DNA from: Vibrio maritimus
GTDB taxonomy: Bacteria; Pseudomonadota; Gammaproteobacteria; Enterobacterales; Vibrionaceae
DNA: 64,000 nucleotides
Reading direction: 5' to 3'
NCBI GenBank assembly: GCA_000755425.1
Contig: BBMT01000010.1
Span: 124,001 to 188,000 of the forward strand
The position numbers were made by a program, and so were the translations under genes. The notes under the pieces are model-generated. The model was not told where the DNA came from. It ran no database searches and saw only the letters and a program-made list of their open reading frames with translations. The first letter of the stretch is position 1. Each line of letters begins with the position of its first letter. This document shows, one piece after another, positions 27,243 to 37,057 of the stretch.

Positions 27243-28569
27243 ATGGAACGTTGGCAAGACATTCAGCAAGTGGTCGTCGTAGGGCTCGGTATTACCGGGC
27301 TCTCCGTCGTTAATCACCTTCGTAAATACCATCCTACATTGACCATTCAAGTAATGGACAGTCGAGACAATCCGCCTGGGGCTGAGCAATTACCACAAGG
27401 CGTTGCCCTACATACTGGCAGTTTTGAATCCGATTGGTTGATGCAGGCTGACTTAGTGGTGTGTAACCCAGGTATCGCGCTAGCGACGCCGGAAATTAGT
27501 GCAGCCATGGCAAACGGCGTGCCTGTCATTGGCGATATTGAGTTGTTTGCTTGGGCTAATGATAAACCGGTGATCGCAATTACCGGTTCAAACGGAAAAA
27601 GTACCGTGACTGACCTCACGGGCGAGATGGCCAAGGCTACGGGACTTAGTGTCGGTGTGGGGGGCAATATTGGCGTCCCTGCGCTTGATTTGCTTGAGCT
27701 TGATGCGGATCTCTATGTGCTCGAGCTATCCAGTTTCCAACTTGAAACGACGTCGTCACTAAAAACGCAAGTCTCAACGTTTTTAAATCTTTCAGAAGAC
27801 CATATGGATCGCTACGAAGGTATGGCGGACTATGCCGAAGCCAAACGCAGAATCTTCTTACATGCTGAACATGTGTTGGTAAATCGCGACGAACCTGAAA
27901 CTTTCCCAACAGAGTTCCACCCAGCAGTATCGACGTTTGGTTTTGATGCTAAGCAGTTTGGCATGCAGGAGTTTGATGGACGCACGTGGCTGATGGAGGG
28001 CGTTGAAAAAATCCTCGCGGCGGATGAGTTGAGCATCGTTGGTAAGCACAATTGGTCCAATGCTTTAGTGGCATGTGCGCTACTTAAGCTTGCGAATATT
28101 GATTATCGCTTGGCATTGGAATGCCTGAAATCTTATCGAGGCTTGACTCATCGCTGTCAAGTGGTGGCTGAGCAAGAGAACGTGAAATGGTCAATGACTC
28201 AAAAGCCACCAATGTGGCGAGTACGCTTGCGGCTCTGTCAGGCTTAGCACTACAAGGAACGCTGTACTTGCTTGTCGGCGGGGTGGGGAAAGGCGCTGAT
28301 TTTTCTGAGCTTGCTACGCCGCTTGGCCGACTTAATGTTCAGCTGTGCTGTTTTGGTCGCGATGGAAAAGAGTTTCTGCCGCTTCACGATAGCGCACGCT
28401 ACTTTGCATCAATGGACGGTATATTGCTGAGATCACGCCAAAATTGAAGCAAGGTGATATGGTCATGTTGTCGCCTGCGTGTGCCAGCTTTGATCAGTTT
28501 GCCAATTTCATGGCTCGCGGTGATCACTTTACCGCTCTGGCAGAGCATTATTCAGCGCAAGTTAGTTAA
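27243..28569 (+). CDS. murD: UDP-MurNAc-L-Ala:D-glutamate ligase (two frameshifts)
   Basis: Mur ligase that adds D-glutamate to UDP-MurNAc-L-Ala. Repaired length 442 aa (E. coli 438). N-terminal VVVVGLGITGLSVV, ATP loop ITGSNGKSTVTDL, LNLSEDHMDRY, and the C-terminal VNDSKATN and LSPACASFDQF. Breaks near 28186 (VKW-VNDSKATN, one G missing) and near 28420 (SMDG…AEITPKLKQG, one base missing). Chosen start is the ATG at 27243 (MERWQDIQ), which fits the family better than TTG at 27237. Ends 15 bases before ftsW. Confidence 0.94.
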
Positions 28570-28584
28570 CACGGATTCGTCACT

Positions 28585-29811
28585 ATGTTTCATCAAATTC
28601 GACAACGCACCTTGGGATGGATGACCCACAGTGCTCCAGATACGCTTTATGACCGACAACTGGTTTGGTTGGCGTTTGGGTTGATGGTGACGGGACTGGT
28701 GATGGTAACTTCAGCCTCGTTTCCGATCAGTTCTCGACTGACGGATCAGCCATTCCACTTTATGTTTCGTCACGCTATCTTTCTGGTATTAGCGCTCGGT
28801 ACGTCGGCTGTGGTTCTGCAAATCCCTATTGCTAAGTGGTTCAAATACAGTACTTATTTGCTCGCGATATCCATTTTTCTGCTGATTGTTGTACTCGTCG
28901 TCGGTAAGTCCGTTAACGGTGCGTCTCGTTGGATACCGCTTGGACTGTTTAACCTTCAGCCTGCTGAGGTAGCCAAACTGTCGCTGTTCATCTTTATGTC
29001 CGGCTACTTGGTGAGAAAGCAAGACGAAGTCAGGCAGTCGTTTTTTGGCGGCTTTATCAAACCTATTATGGTGTTCACCACGTTTGCCATCTTGTTGTTA
29101 GGTCAGCCAGACCTAGGTACTGTGGTGGTGATGTTGGTCACTCTATTTGGCTTATTGTTTATAGCAGGAGCTAAGCTCTCGCAGTTCATTGCCTTGTTCG
29201 TAGCTGGCGTGAGTGCGGTGATTGCCCTTATTTTAGTCGAGCCATACCGTGTTAGACGTGTGACATCGTTTTTAGACCCTTGGGAAGATCCATTTGGTAG
29301 TGGCTATCAGCTTACGCAGTCACTCATGGCATTTGGCCGCGGCAACTGGATGGGACAAGGGCTTGGCAACTCGGTGCAAAAACTGGAGTACTTGCCAGAA
29401 GCACATACCGACTTTGTATTTGCCGTGTTGGCTGAAGAGCTCGGGTTTGTCGGTGTTGTCTTAGTACTGATGTTGGTATTTGCACTGGTGATTAAAGCCC
29501 TGTATATCGGTAAGCGCGCATTTGAAAAACAGCAGTTTTTTGGCGGCTATTTGTGTTTTGCCATCGGTATTTGGTTTGCGTTTCAAACCTTAGTAAACGT
29601 AGGTGCCGCAGCGGGCATGGTGCCAACCAAAGGTCTAACATTGCCGCTGATAAGTTATGGTGGCTCCAGTTTGATTATCATGTCAGTGGCGGTGTCTATC
29701 CTGCTGCGAGTAGACCATGAATGTCGACTGCTTCCGGACGTTGAGCCTGAGTCTGCACCGAGCAGTGAGCCTGAAATAGATAAGAAACAGAAACAAGATG
29801 AAGAAAAATAA
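28585..29811 (+). CDS. ftsW: Septal peptidoglycan glycosyltransferase FtsW
   Basis: SEDS-family polymerase working with FtsI. 408 aa, about ten TM helices. Conserved: the loop ITSFLDPWEDPFGSGYQL-type region (here TSFLDPWEDPFGSGYQL), HTDFVFAVLAEELGFVG with the catalytic-cavity acidic residues, and GLTLPLISYGGSS. The acidic/lysine-rich C-terminal tail runs into murG: the last 14 bases overlap the murG start region. Confidence 0.96.
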   Translation: MFHQIRQRTLGWMTHSAPDTLYDRQLVWLAFGLMVTGLVMVTSASFPISSRLTDQPFHFMFRHAIFLVLALGTSAVVLQIPIAKWFKYSTYLLAISIFLLIVVLVVGKSVNGASRWIPLGLFNLQPAEVAKLSLFIFMSGYLVRKQDEVRQSFFGGFIKPIMVFTTFAILLLGQPDLGTVVVMLVTLFGLLFIAGAKLSQFIALFVAGVSAVIALILVEPYRVRRVTSFLDPWEDPFGSGYQLTQSLMAFGRGNWMGQGLGNSVQKLEYLPEAHTDFVFAVLAEELGFVGVVLVLMLVFALVIKALYIGKRAFEKQQFFGGYLCFAIGIWFAFQTLVNVGAAAGMVPTKGLTLPLISYGGSSLIIMSVAVSILLRVDHECRLLPDVEPESAPSSEPEIDKKQKQDEEK

Positions 29812-30858
29812 ACGCTTAATGGTGATGGCTGGTGGAACCGGCGGTCACGTATTTCCGGGATTGGCAGTTGCGAAACGCTGCAAGAGCAAGGCTGGGATAT
29901 CCGCTGGCTTGGCACTGCGGATAGAATGGAAGCAGACTTAGTGCCTAAGCACGGGATTGAAATTGATTTTATCAAAGTGAAAGGGTTGCGTGGTCAAGGG
30001 ATTGCTAAACTGATTAAAGCACCATTTCAGATCATCAGTGCGATTTTTCAAGCGCGTCAACATTTAAAGCGCTGGCAACCTGATGCTGTGCTCGGCATGG
30101 GTGGTTATGTCAGTGGCCCTGGTGGCGTTGCGGCTTGGACTATGGGTATCCCTGTCGTCCTCCACGAACAAAATGGCGTCGCGGGACTGACCAACCAATG
30201 GCTTTCCAAAATTGCCAAAAAGGTTTTCCAGGCATTTCCGGGTGCTTTTGCTGACGCAGAAGTAGTAGGTAATCCTGTGCGTCAAGACTTATTAGACATT
30301 GAAGCGCCAGAAGCACGACTTAACGGCCGTGATGGAGACATTCGAATTTTAGTAATGGGAGGCAGTCAAGGTGCTCGCATCCTTAATCACACGCTGCCGC
30401 CAGTTATGGCCGCATTGGGTGAAGGTTACACAATTCGCCATCAAGCAGGCAAAGGTAGCGAGCAAGAAGTGGCAGAGCTTTACCAGCAAAACCAAGTTAG
30501 TAATGCAGAGGTGACGGAATTTATTGATGATGTTGCCGAGGCGTATCAATGGGCAGATCTTGTCGTTTGTCGCTCTGGTGCACTGACGGTTTCTGAGCTT
30601 GCCGCTGCCGGCGTTGGCGCTATCTTTATTCCATTTATGCACAAAGATCGTCAACAGGCGCTTAATGGTGACCATTTGGTCGACTGTCAGGCGGCCTATA
30701 TGATTGAGCAGCCCCAATTGAGTGTGGAAAAACTGACTGAACAGATACGTAGCTTAGACCGAGCACAGTTAAAAACGCTGGCCATTAATGCCCGAAAAGC
30801 GGCTAAGCTTGATGCGGATACACGCGTCGCGAAAGAAATTATCGAATTAACAAAATAG
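29798..30858 (+). CDS. murG: UDP-GlcNAc:lipid I N-acetylglucosaminyltransferase MurG (frameshifted)
   Basis: Peripheral GT28 glycosyltransferase that converts lipid I to lipid II on the cytoplasmic face. Repaired length 353 aa (E. coli 355). The ATG at 29798 overlaps ftsW by 14 bases and opens MKKNKRLMVMAGGTGGHVFP, the first G-loop. The frame breaks near 29878 (AKR-LQEQGWDIRW), fitting one missing C. Further motifs: GMGGYVSGPGGVAAW, MGGSQGARILN, and CRSGALTVSELAAAG for UDP-GlcNAc binding. Confidence 0.94.
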
Positions 30859-30875
30859 ATTAACGAGACAGACTC

Positions 30876-32336
30876 ATGACACAGCAACAAACACCAGACT
30901 TAGCGCAGATCCGTGCCCTGATACCTGAAATGAGACGTGTAAAGTGTATTCACTTTGTCGGTATCGGCGGTGCTGGTATGAGTGGCATCGCAGAGGTGCT
31001 ACTAAACGAGGGGTATCAAATTACCGGCTCTGATATTGCTGAGAATGCTGTGACAGCGCGCCTTACACAAAAGGGGGCGACTGTCTTTATTGGTCATGCA
31101 GCAAGTAACATTGATCTTGCAAGTGTGGTCGTGGTGTCTACCGCGATTGATCCTGAAAACCCTGAGTTAGTTGCGGCGAAAGAACTTCGAATTCCTGTGG
31201 TTCGCCGTGCTGAAATGCTTGCTGAGCTGATGCGTTTTAGACACGGTATTGCCGTTGCGGGTACGCACGGTAAGACCACAACCACAGCGCTAGTGACGCA
31301 AATTTATTCAGAAGCAGGTATGGATCCAACCTTCGTTAACGGCGGTCTGGTGAAAAGTGCCGGCACTAATGCGCGTTTGGGTTCAAGCCGTATCTTGATT
31401 GCGGAAGCCGATGAAAGTGATGCGTCTTTCCTACACCTTCAGCCAATGGTTAGCATCGTCACCAATATTGAAGCCGACCACATGGATACCTATGGCGGTG
31501 ATTTTGATACGCTTAAGCAAACCTTTATCGACTTTTTACATAACCTGCCGTTTTACGGACAGGCCGTGATGTGTGTTGACGATCCAGTGGTTCGTGAGCT
31601 AATTCCAAGTGTTAGCCGTCAAGTGATTACTTATGGCTTTTCGGAAGATGCGGACGTACGTATTGAGAATTATCGCCAAGAAGGGCAGCAAGGTAAGTTC
31701 ACCGTTGTCAGAAAAGACCGAGATAATCTTGAGATTACCCTGAATATTCCAGGTAAACACAATGCGCTGAATGCGTCTGCGGCTATTGCCGTTGCGACCG
31801 AAGACAACATCGGTGACGAAGCCATTGTTAAGGCGATGCTTGGTACTGAAGGTACAGGACGTCGTTTCGAGCATTTAGGTGAATTTGAAACGGGTAATGG
31901 CCGTGTCATGCTGGTCGATGATTATGGTCACCACCCAACAGAAGTGGACGTAACTATCAAAGCGGCGCGCAATGGCTGGGCGGATAAACGACTGGTCATG
32001 GTGTTCCAACCACACCGTTATAGCCGTACCCGTGACCTTTACGATGATTTTGCCAATGTACTGGAGCAGGTAGATGTATTGGTCATGTTGGATGTATATT
32101 CGGCTGGAGAATCACCAATTGCTGGCGCTGACGGCCGTTCGCTGTGTCGTACTATTCGTACTCGCGGCAAACTTGATCCAGTTTTTGTCCCAGAAATGAG
32201 TGGTTTACCATCAGTTTTATCCAATCTTTTGCAAGACGGCGACTTAGTCTTGACGCAAGGTGCGGGTGATATTGGTAAAGTGGCCAAACAGCTTGAGAAG
32301 ATGAAGCTAGACATTCAAGTGATGCAAAATAGCTAG
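30876..32336 (+). CDS. murC: UDP-N-acetylmuramate:L-alanine ligase
   Basis: First Mur ligase, adds L-Ala to UDP-MurNAc. 486 aa, intact. N-terminal HFVGIGGAGMSGIAEVL, ATP loop AGTHGKTTTTALV, SIVTNIEADHMDTYGG, DDYGHHPTEV and FQPHRYSRTRDL. It is 17 bases after murG. After it the cluster has a 234-base gap before ftsQ, where many gammaproteobacteria have ddl. Confidence 0.97.
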   Translation: MTQQQTPDLAQIRALIPEMRRVKCIHFVGIGGAGMSGIAEVLLNEGYQITGSDIAENAVTARLTQKGATVFIGHAASNIDLASVVVVSTAIDPENPELVAAKELRIPVVRRAEMLAELMRFRHGIAVAGTHGKTTTTALVTQIYSEAGMDPTFVNGGLVKSAGTNARLGSSRILIAEADESDASFLHLQPMVSIVTNIEADHMDTYGGDFDTLKQTFIDFLHNLPFYGQAVMCVDDPVVRELIPSVSRQVITYGFSEDADVRIENYRQEGQQGKFTVVRKDRDNLEITLNIPGKHNALNASAAIAVATEDNIGDEAIVKAMLGTEGTGRRFEHLGEFETGNGRVMLVDDYGHHPTEVDVTIKAARNGWADKRLVMVFQPHRYSRTRDLYDDFANVLEQVDVLVMLDVYSAGESPIAGADGRSLCRTIRTRGKLDPVFVPEMSGLPSVLSNLLQDGDLVLTQGAGDIGKVAKQLEKMKLDIQVMQNS

Positions 32337-32459
32337 TTTCTCGATTTTCGAGAGTATTGAAGAATTTATGAGTTCGAATGAGCGATACAGTGAATTGATC
32401 GCCCATCCGAACTTTTTTGTTGTTTCAGTGCGCAAAAGCCAGTTTTCTTGGTTGAGTGT

Positions 32460-32487
32460 TTGATAGTTTGATATTGATTAGTATAAT
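32460..32487 (+). promoter_or_regulatory. Candidate promoter for ftsQAZ
   Basis: TTGATA (32460–32465), 16-bp spacer, perfect TATAAT (32482–32487), in the murC–ftsQ gap. It gives a start about 75 bases before ftsQ. Confidence 0.65.
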
Positions 32488-32570
32488 CGTTAGGTTAAGA
32501 CCATTAGATTAGACTCTTATTCCACTATCTTAAGGAAAGGCGAAGAGAAGTTAATAAGGGACCAAAGAGT

Positions 32571-33362
32571 TTGACTGAAACTTCAGACAGCAGTGTAGAG
32601 CGAACGCGTCGAGCTTCCATGTTTTCACAACACGGGATCGGGGCGATTTTTTTATTTGCAGTGATCGCAGTCATCGGTTCAACACTTTATTCCACCATTA
32701 GCTGGATGTGGGACGACCAGCGCCTTCCATTATCTAAGATAGTGCTACAAGGGGATCTAACCCATGTTAGTGCTAAAGATGTGCAGCACGCCTTTGCCAA
32801 TTTGGAACATATCGGGACTTTCATGTCTCAAGATATCGATGTTCTTCAGCAAAGTGTTGAGCAAATTCCATGGGTCTCGCAAGCATCGGTACGTAAACAA
32901 TGGCCAGACACAGTTAAGGTGTTTTTGACCGAGTACCAGGCTAGCGCGATTTGGAATGGCATCGATATGCTTGATATTCATGGTGTCGTGTTCAGCGGTG
33001 ATGTTTCTGTGATTGAAGAGCAGAAAGTGAAACTGTATGGCCCGATGGGTACTGAACGGTTTGTGCTGGATACTTATCGTGACAGCAATGCCAAATTAGC
33101 AAGTTTAGGGCTAGCGATATCGTCGCTTGTGTTGAATGAGCGCCGTGCATGGCAAGTGATCCTCGATAACGGAATCCGCCTAGAGTTAGGCAAAGATGCA
33201 CTTGATGAGCGCTTACAGCGTTTTATCTCTCTATATCGCGAACTGGGTGATAAGGTATCTCAAATCAGTTACATCGATTTGCGGTATGACACAGGCGCAG
33301 CCGTCGGTTGGTTCCCTGCTGATATGACAGCAGAGGGTACGCCAGCGGAGTCGGCAGGGTAA
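32571..33362 (+). CDS. ftsQ: Cell division protein FtsQ
   Basis: Bitopic divisome scaffold that binds FtsL and FtsB. 263 aa. One TM helix at about residues 25–48, then the POTRA domain (LSKIVLQGDLTHVSAKDVQHAF) and the beta domain with VRKQWPDTVKVFLTEYQASAIWN. The start appears to be TTG at 32571 with AAAGAG shortly upstream; no ATG gives a full cytoplasmic N terminus. Preceded by the candidate promoter in the ddl-less gap. Confidence 0.92.
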   Translation: MTETSDSSVERTRRASMFSQHGIGAIFLFAVIAVIGSTLYSTISWMWDDQRLPLSKIVLQGDLTHVSAKDVQHAFANLEHIGTFMSQDIDVLQQSVEQIPWVSQASVRKQWPDTVKVFLTEYQASAIWNGIDMLDIHGVVFSGDVSVIEEQKVKLYGPMGTERFVLDTYRDSNAKLASLGLAISSLVLNERRAWQVILDNGIRLELGKDALDERLQRFISLYRELGDKVSQISYIDLRYDTGAAVGWFPADMTAEGTPAESAG

Positions 33363-33478
33363 CTGGTTTTATGTATCGATAGGCATTAGCGTATCGATAC
33401 TTAAGTTCAGTTAGGAATTGGGCAACCCAAGCGAGTTGTTCTCTGGGATTTGAGATAGCTAAACATAAGAGAGTACAG

Positions 33479-34741
33479 ATGACGAAGACCACGGATGACA
33501 ATATTATTGTCGGTCTTGATATTGGCACTGCGACCGTATCTGCGTTAGTCGGCGAAGTTTTGCCGGATGGGCAGGTAAATATCATTGGTGCAGGTTCTAG
33601 TCCTTCTCGCGGAATGGACAAAGGTGGCGTTAACGACCTTGAGTCAGTGGTTAAATCCGTGCAACGTGCTGTCGATCAGGCTGAGCTGATGGCGGAATGC
33701 CAGATCAGCAGCGTGTTTATCTCACTTTCTGGTAAGCATATTGCGAGTCGAATTGAAAAGGGCATGGGAACCATTTCTGAGGAAGAAGTGTCACAAGATG
33801 ATATGGACAGGGCGATTCATACCGCTAAATCCATAAAAATTGGTGATGAACAGCGCATTCTTCATGTGATTCCTCAGGAATTTACCATAGACTATCAAGA
33901 GGGTATTAAAAACCCGCTTGGACTGTCTGGGGTTCGAATGGAAGTCAGTGTTCATTTGATCTCTTGTCATAACGACATGGCAAGAAACATCATTAAAGCG
34001 GTAGAACGCTGTGGACTCAAAGTCGAACAACTGGTTTTCTCTGGCCTGGCATCAAGTAATGCTGTGATCACTGAAGACGAGCGCGAGCTCGGTGTTTGTG
34101 TGGTCGACATTGGCGCTGGCACTATGGATATCTCCATCTGGACAGGCGGAGCACTGAGACACACAGAGGTGTTCTCTTATGCTGGCAACGCGGTGACCAG
34201 TGATATCGCTTTTGCCTTCGGTACACCTTTGAGTGATGCCGAAGAGATCAAAGTGAAATATGGCTGTGCACTTAGTGAACTGGTGAGTAAAGACGATACA
34301 GTGAACGTTCCAAGCGTTGGCGGTCGTCCATCACGCAGTTTACAGCGTCAAACATTGGCAGAAGTGATAGAACCGCGCTATACAGAATTAATGGGACTTG
34401 TTAATCAAACCATTGATAATGTTCAAGCGAAACTCAGAGAGAACGGTGTGAAGCACCATCTCGCAGCAGGTGTCGTCTTAACCGGCGGTGCAGCACAAAT
34501 TGAAGGGGTTGTGGAGTGCGCTGAGCGTGTATTCCGTAACCAGGTTCGTGTAGGTAAGCCTTTAGAGGTGAGTGGCCTTACGGACTATGTAAAAGAGCCG
34601 TATCATTCTACGGCCGTTGGATTACTTCATTACGCAAGAGATAGTCAGGATAATGACGACAATGATTATAACGAGCCAAAGCGTCAATCGGTGTCGACAA
34701 TCTTTGGTAAGTTGCGTAATTGGATACAAAAAGAGTTTTAA
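33479..34741 (+). CDS. ftsA: Cell division protein FtsA
   Basis: Actin-fold membrane tether for FtsZ, 420 aa. Phosphate-1 motif IVGLDIGTATVSALVGEV, the 1C domain (QISSVFISLSGKHI), phosphate-2 VVDIGAGTMDISIW, adenosine motif VLTGGAAQIEGV, and a C-terminal amphipathic membrane-targeting helix (IFGKLRNWIQKEF). 29 bases before ftsZ. Confidence 0.96.
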   Translation: MTKTTDDNIIVGLDIGTATVSALVGEVLPDGQVNIIGAGSSPSRGMDKGGVNDLESVVKSVQRAVDQAELMAECQISSVFISLSGKHIASRIEKGMGTISEEEVSQDDMDRAIHTAKSIKIGDEQRILHVIPQEFTIDYQEGIKNPLGLSGVRMEVSVHLISCHNDMARNIIKAVERCGLKVEQLVFSGLASSNAVITEDERELGVCVVDIGAGTMDISIWTGGALRHTEVFSYAGNAVTSDIAFAFGTPLSDAEEIKVKYGCALSELVSKDDTVNVPSVGGRPSRSLQRQTLAEVIEPRYTELMGLVNQTIDNVQAKLRENGVKHHLAAGVVLTGGAAQIEGVVECAERVFRNQVRVGKPLEVSGLTDYVKEPYHSTAVGLLHYARDSQDNDDNDYNEPKRQSVSTIFGKLRNWIQKEF

Positions 34742-34770
34742 CCTGAGTTGCAGGAAAACGGAGATAACAA

Positions 34771-35997
34771 ATGTTTGAACCGATGATGGAAATGTCTGAC
34801 GAAGCTGTCATTAAAGTAGTGGGTGTAGGCGGTGGCGGTGGTAACGCTGTAGAACACATGGTACGTGAGTCAATCGAAGGGGTTGATTTCATTAGTGTTA
34901 ATACCGATGCTCAAGCATTACGCAAAACGAGCATCAACCACGTTATTCAAATTGGCGGCGATATCACAAAAGGCTTGGGTGCGGGTGCAAACCCTCAAGT
35001 TGGACGTGATGCAGCTCTTGAAGACAAAGAAAGAATTAAAGAAAGCATTACTGGTGCCGATATGGTGTTTATCGCAGCTGGTATGGGCGGCGGTACCGGA
35101 ACCGGTGCAGCTCCAGTAATTGCCGAAGTCGCGAAAGAGTTAGGCATTCTTACAGTCGCAGTGGTAACTAAACCATTTAGCTTCGAAGGTAAAAAGCGCC
35201 TTTCATTCGCAGAGCAGGGTATTGAAGAGTTATCAAAGCACGTTGACTCTTTGATCACGATTCCAAACGAAAAGCTTCTGAAAGTACTAGGCCGTGGCGT
35301 TACGCTACTGGAAGCGTTTGCAAGCGCAAACGACGTACTGAAGAATGCGGTTCAAGGTATCGCAGAACTGATTACTCGCCCAGGCATGATTAACGTCGAC
35401 TTTGCGGACGTACGTACCGTGATGTCAGAAATGGGTCATGCAATGATGGGTAGCGGTGTTGCTAAAGGTGAAGATCGTGCAGAAGAAGCGGCAGAGATGG
35501 CAATTTCTAGCCCACTTCTAGAAGACATCGATCTAGCAGGCGCACGCGGTGTGCTTGTAAACATCACTGCTGGTCTTGATATGCGTCTAGACGAATTCGA
35601 GACCGTTGGTAACACAGTGAAAGCCTTTGCGTCTGACAATGCAACGGTCGTTATCGGTACTTCTCTAGACCCAGACATGAGCGACGAAATTCGCGTGACT
35701 GTGGTTGCAACGGGTATCGGCAACGAACGTAAGCCAGATATTACGCTAGTCGCAGGTGGTAAAACGCCAGTGACTGCAAGTCAGCCTCAACAGCCAACTC
35801 AAGCGCCAGCTGCAAAAGTAGAGGACAAAGTGGCACAATCTTTGCCTGTAAATAATCAGGAGAAGGTTGAGGTGAATACGCCAAATACTGCAAGCTCAGC
35901 ACCTGTGTCGAGCGGCAATACTAGCGCAGCACCTAAGCCTGAGAAGGAAAGTGGCTACTTAGACATTCCAGCATTTTTGCGTCGTCAGGCAGATTGA
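34771..35997 (+). CDS. ftsZ: Cell division GTPase FtsZ
   Basis: Tubulin-like GTPase that forms the Z-ring. 408 aa. GTP-binding signature GGGTGTGAAPV near residue 110, NVDFADVRTVM, then a variable linker rich in Q/P/A from about residue 325, and the conserved C-terminal peptide DIPAFLRRQAD for FtsA/ZipA binding. Ribosome site AACGGAGA precedes the ATG. Confidence 0.98.
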   Translation: MFEPMMEMSDEAVIKVVGVGGGGGNAVEHMVRESIEGVDFISVNTDAQALRKTSINHVIQIGGDITKGLGAGANPQVGRDAALEDKERIKESITGADMVFIAAGMGGGTGTGAAPVIAEVAKELGILTVAVVTKPFSFEGKKRLSFAEQGIEELSKHVDSLITIPNEKLLKVLGRGVTLLEAFASANDVLKNAVQGIAELITRPGMINVDFADVRTVMSEMGHAMMGSGVAKGEDRAEEAAEMAISSPLLEDIDLAGARGVLVNITAGLDMRLDEFETVGNTVKAFASDNATVVIGTSLDPDMSDEIRVTVVATGIGNERKPDITLVAGGKTPVTASQPQQPTQAPAAKVEDKVAQSLPVNNQEKVEVNTPNTASSAPVSSGNTSAAPKPEKESGYLDIPAFLRRQAD

Positions 35998-36011
35998 TAA
36001 TCTGCGTGAAT

Positions 36012-36039
36012 TTGACATAGCTCAAAATTCTGGTAGGAT
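36012..36039 (+). promoter_or_regulatory. Candidate lpxC promoter
   Basis: Perfect TTGACA (36012–36017), 16-bp spacer, TAGGAT (36034–36039), in the 97-base ftsZ–lpxC gap, 55 bases before the lpxC ATG. Confidence 0.7.
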
Positions 36040-36094
36040 TCGCGGTTGGTTACATAATCAACGTGATATGTAGCGTAGATTAAGAGGTTTGTAG

Positions 36095-37012
36095 ATGATC
36101 AGACAACGTACGCTTAAAGAAATAGTGACTACTGTAGGGGTGGGTCTCCACTCTGGCCGTAAAGTAACACTAACTTTGCGTCCTGCGGCTGCGAATACTG
36201 GTGTTGTATACCGTCGTACTGACGTGAATCCGCCTGTGGATTTCCCTGCGGATCCTCTTTCTGTACGTGACACTATGTTATGTACTGCGCTTGTTAACGA
36301 TGAAGGCATCCGTATTTCTACGGTTGAGCACCTAAATGCCGCTTTGGCTGGTATGGGTATCGATAACATTATCGTTGAGGTTGATGCACCTGAGATTCCA
36401 ATTATGGATGGTAGCGCGAGCCCATTCGTATATCTGCTACAACAAGCGGGTATTGAGACTCAAAATGCACCAAAACGATTCATTCGTATTAAGAAAACTG
36501 TGCGTTTTGAAGACGGTGACAAATGGGCTGAGTTCCGTCCATTTAACGGTTTCCGTATGGATTTCGAGATCGACTTTAACCATCCTGCAATTGATGCAGA
36601 CGAGCAGCACTTACTGTTCGATTTCTCTTCACAAGGCTTTGTGAAAGAGATCTCTCGTGCAAGAACATTTGGCTTCATGCGAGACATCGAATATCTGCAG
36701 TCTCAGAATCTTGCGCTTGGCGGAAGTTTTGATAATGCAATCGTACTTGATGATTACCGTATTCTAAATGAAGATGGCCTTCGTTTTGATAATGAGTTTG
36801 TGACTCATAAAGTGCTAGATGCGATCGGTGACCTTTATATGGCAGGTCATGCCATCATTGGTGAGTTTGCTGCTTACAAATCTGGCCACGGCTTGAACAA
36901 CCAACTGCTTCGTGCGGTACTGGCTGATCAAGAAGCGTGGGAGTGGACGACCTTTGAAGAAAAAGAAGGCTCTCCAGTTGCATTTGCAGATCCGAGCATG
37001 GTTTTGGCATAG
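36095..37012 (+). CDS. lpxC: UDP-3-O-acyl-N-acetylglucosamine deacetylase LpxC
   Basis: Zinc enzyme for the committed step of lipid A synthesis. 305 aa, as in E. coli. Zinc ligands are visible in STVEHLNAALAG and in THKVLDAIGDLYMAGH; the catalytic histidine is in SGHGLNNQLLRA. The C-terminal tail ends FADPSMVLA, a hydrophobic end as in the FtsH-degraded E. coli enzyme. An intrinsic terminator follows within 20 bases, closing the dcw block. Confidence 0.97.
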   Translation: MIRQRTLKEIVTTVGVGLHSGRKVTLTLRPAAANTGVVYRRTDVNPPVDFPADPLSVRDTMLCTALVNDEGIRISTVEHLNAALAGMGIDNIIVEVDAPEIPIMDGSASPFVYLLQQAGIETQNAPKRFIRIKKTVRFEDGDKWAEFRPFNGFRMDFEIDFNHPAIDADEQHLLFDFSSQGFVKEISRARTFGFMRDIEYLQSQNLALGGSFDNAIVLDDYRILNEDGLRFDNEFVTHKVLDAIGDLYMAGHAIIGEFAAYKSGHGLNNQLLRAVLADQEAWEWTTFEEKEGSPVAFADPSMVLA

Positions 37013-37031
37013 TCCAATCATCATTGAGAAG

Positions 37032-37057
37032 AATCAGGCCTAGTGCCTGATTTTTTT
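37032..37057 (+). terminator. Intrinsic terminator of lpxC
   Basis: AATCAGGC and GCCTGATT arms (37032–37039, 37045–37052), 5-base loop, seven Ts. Confidence 0.92.
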
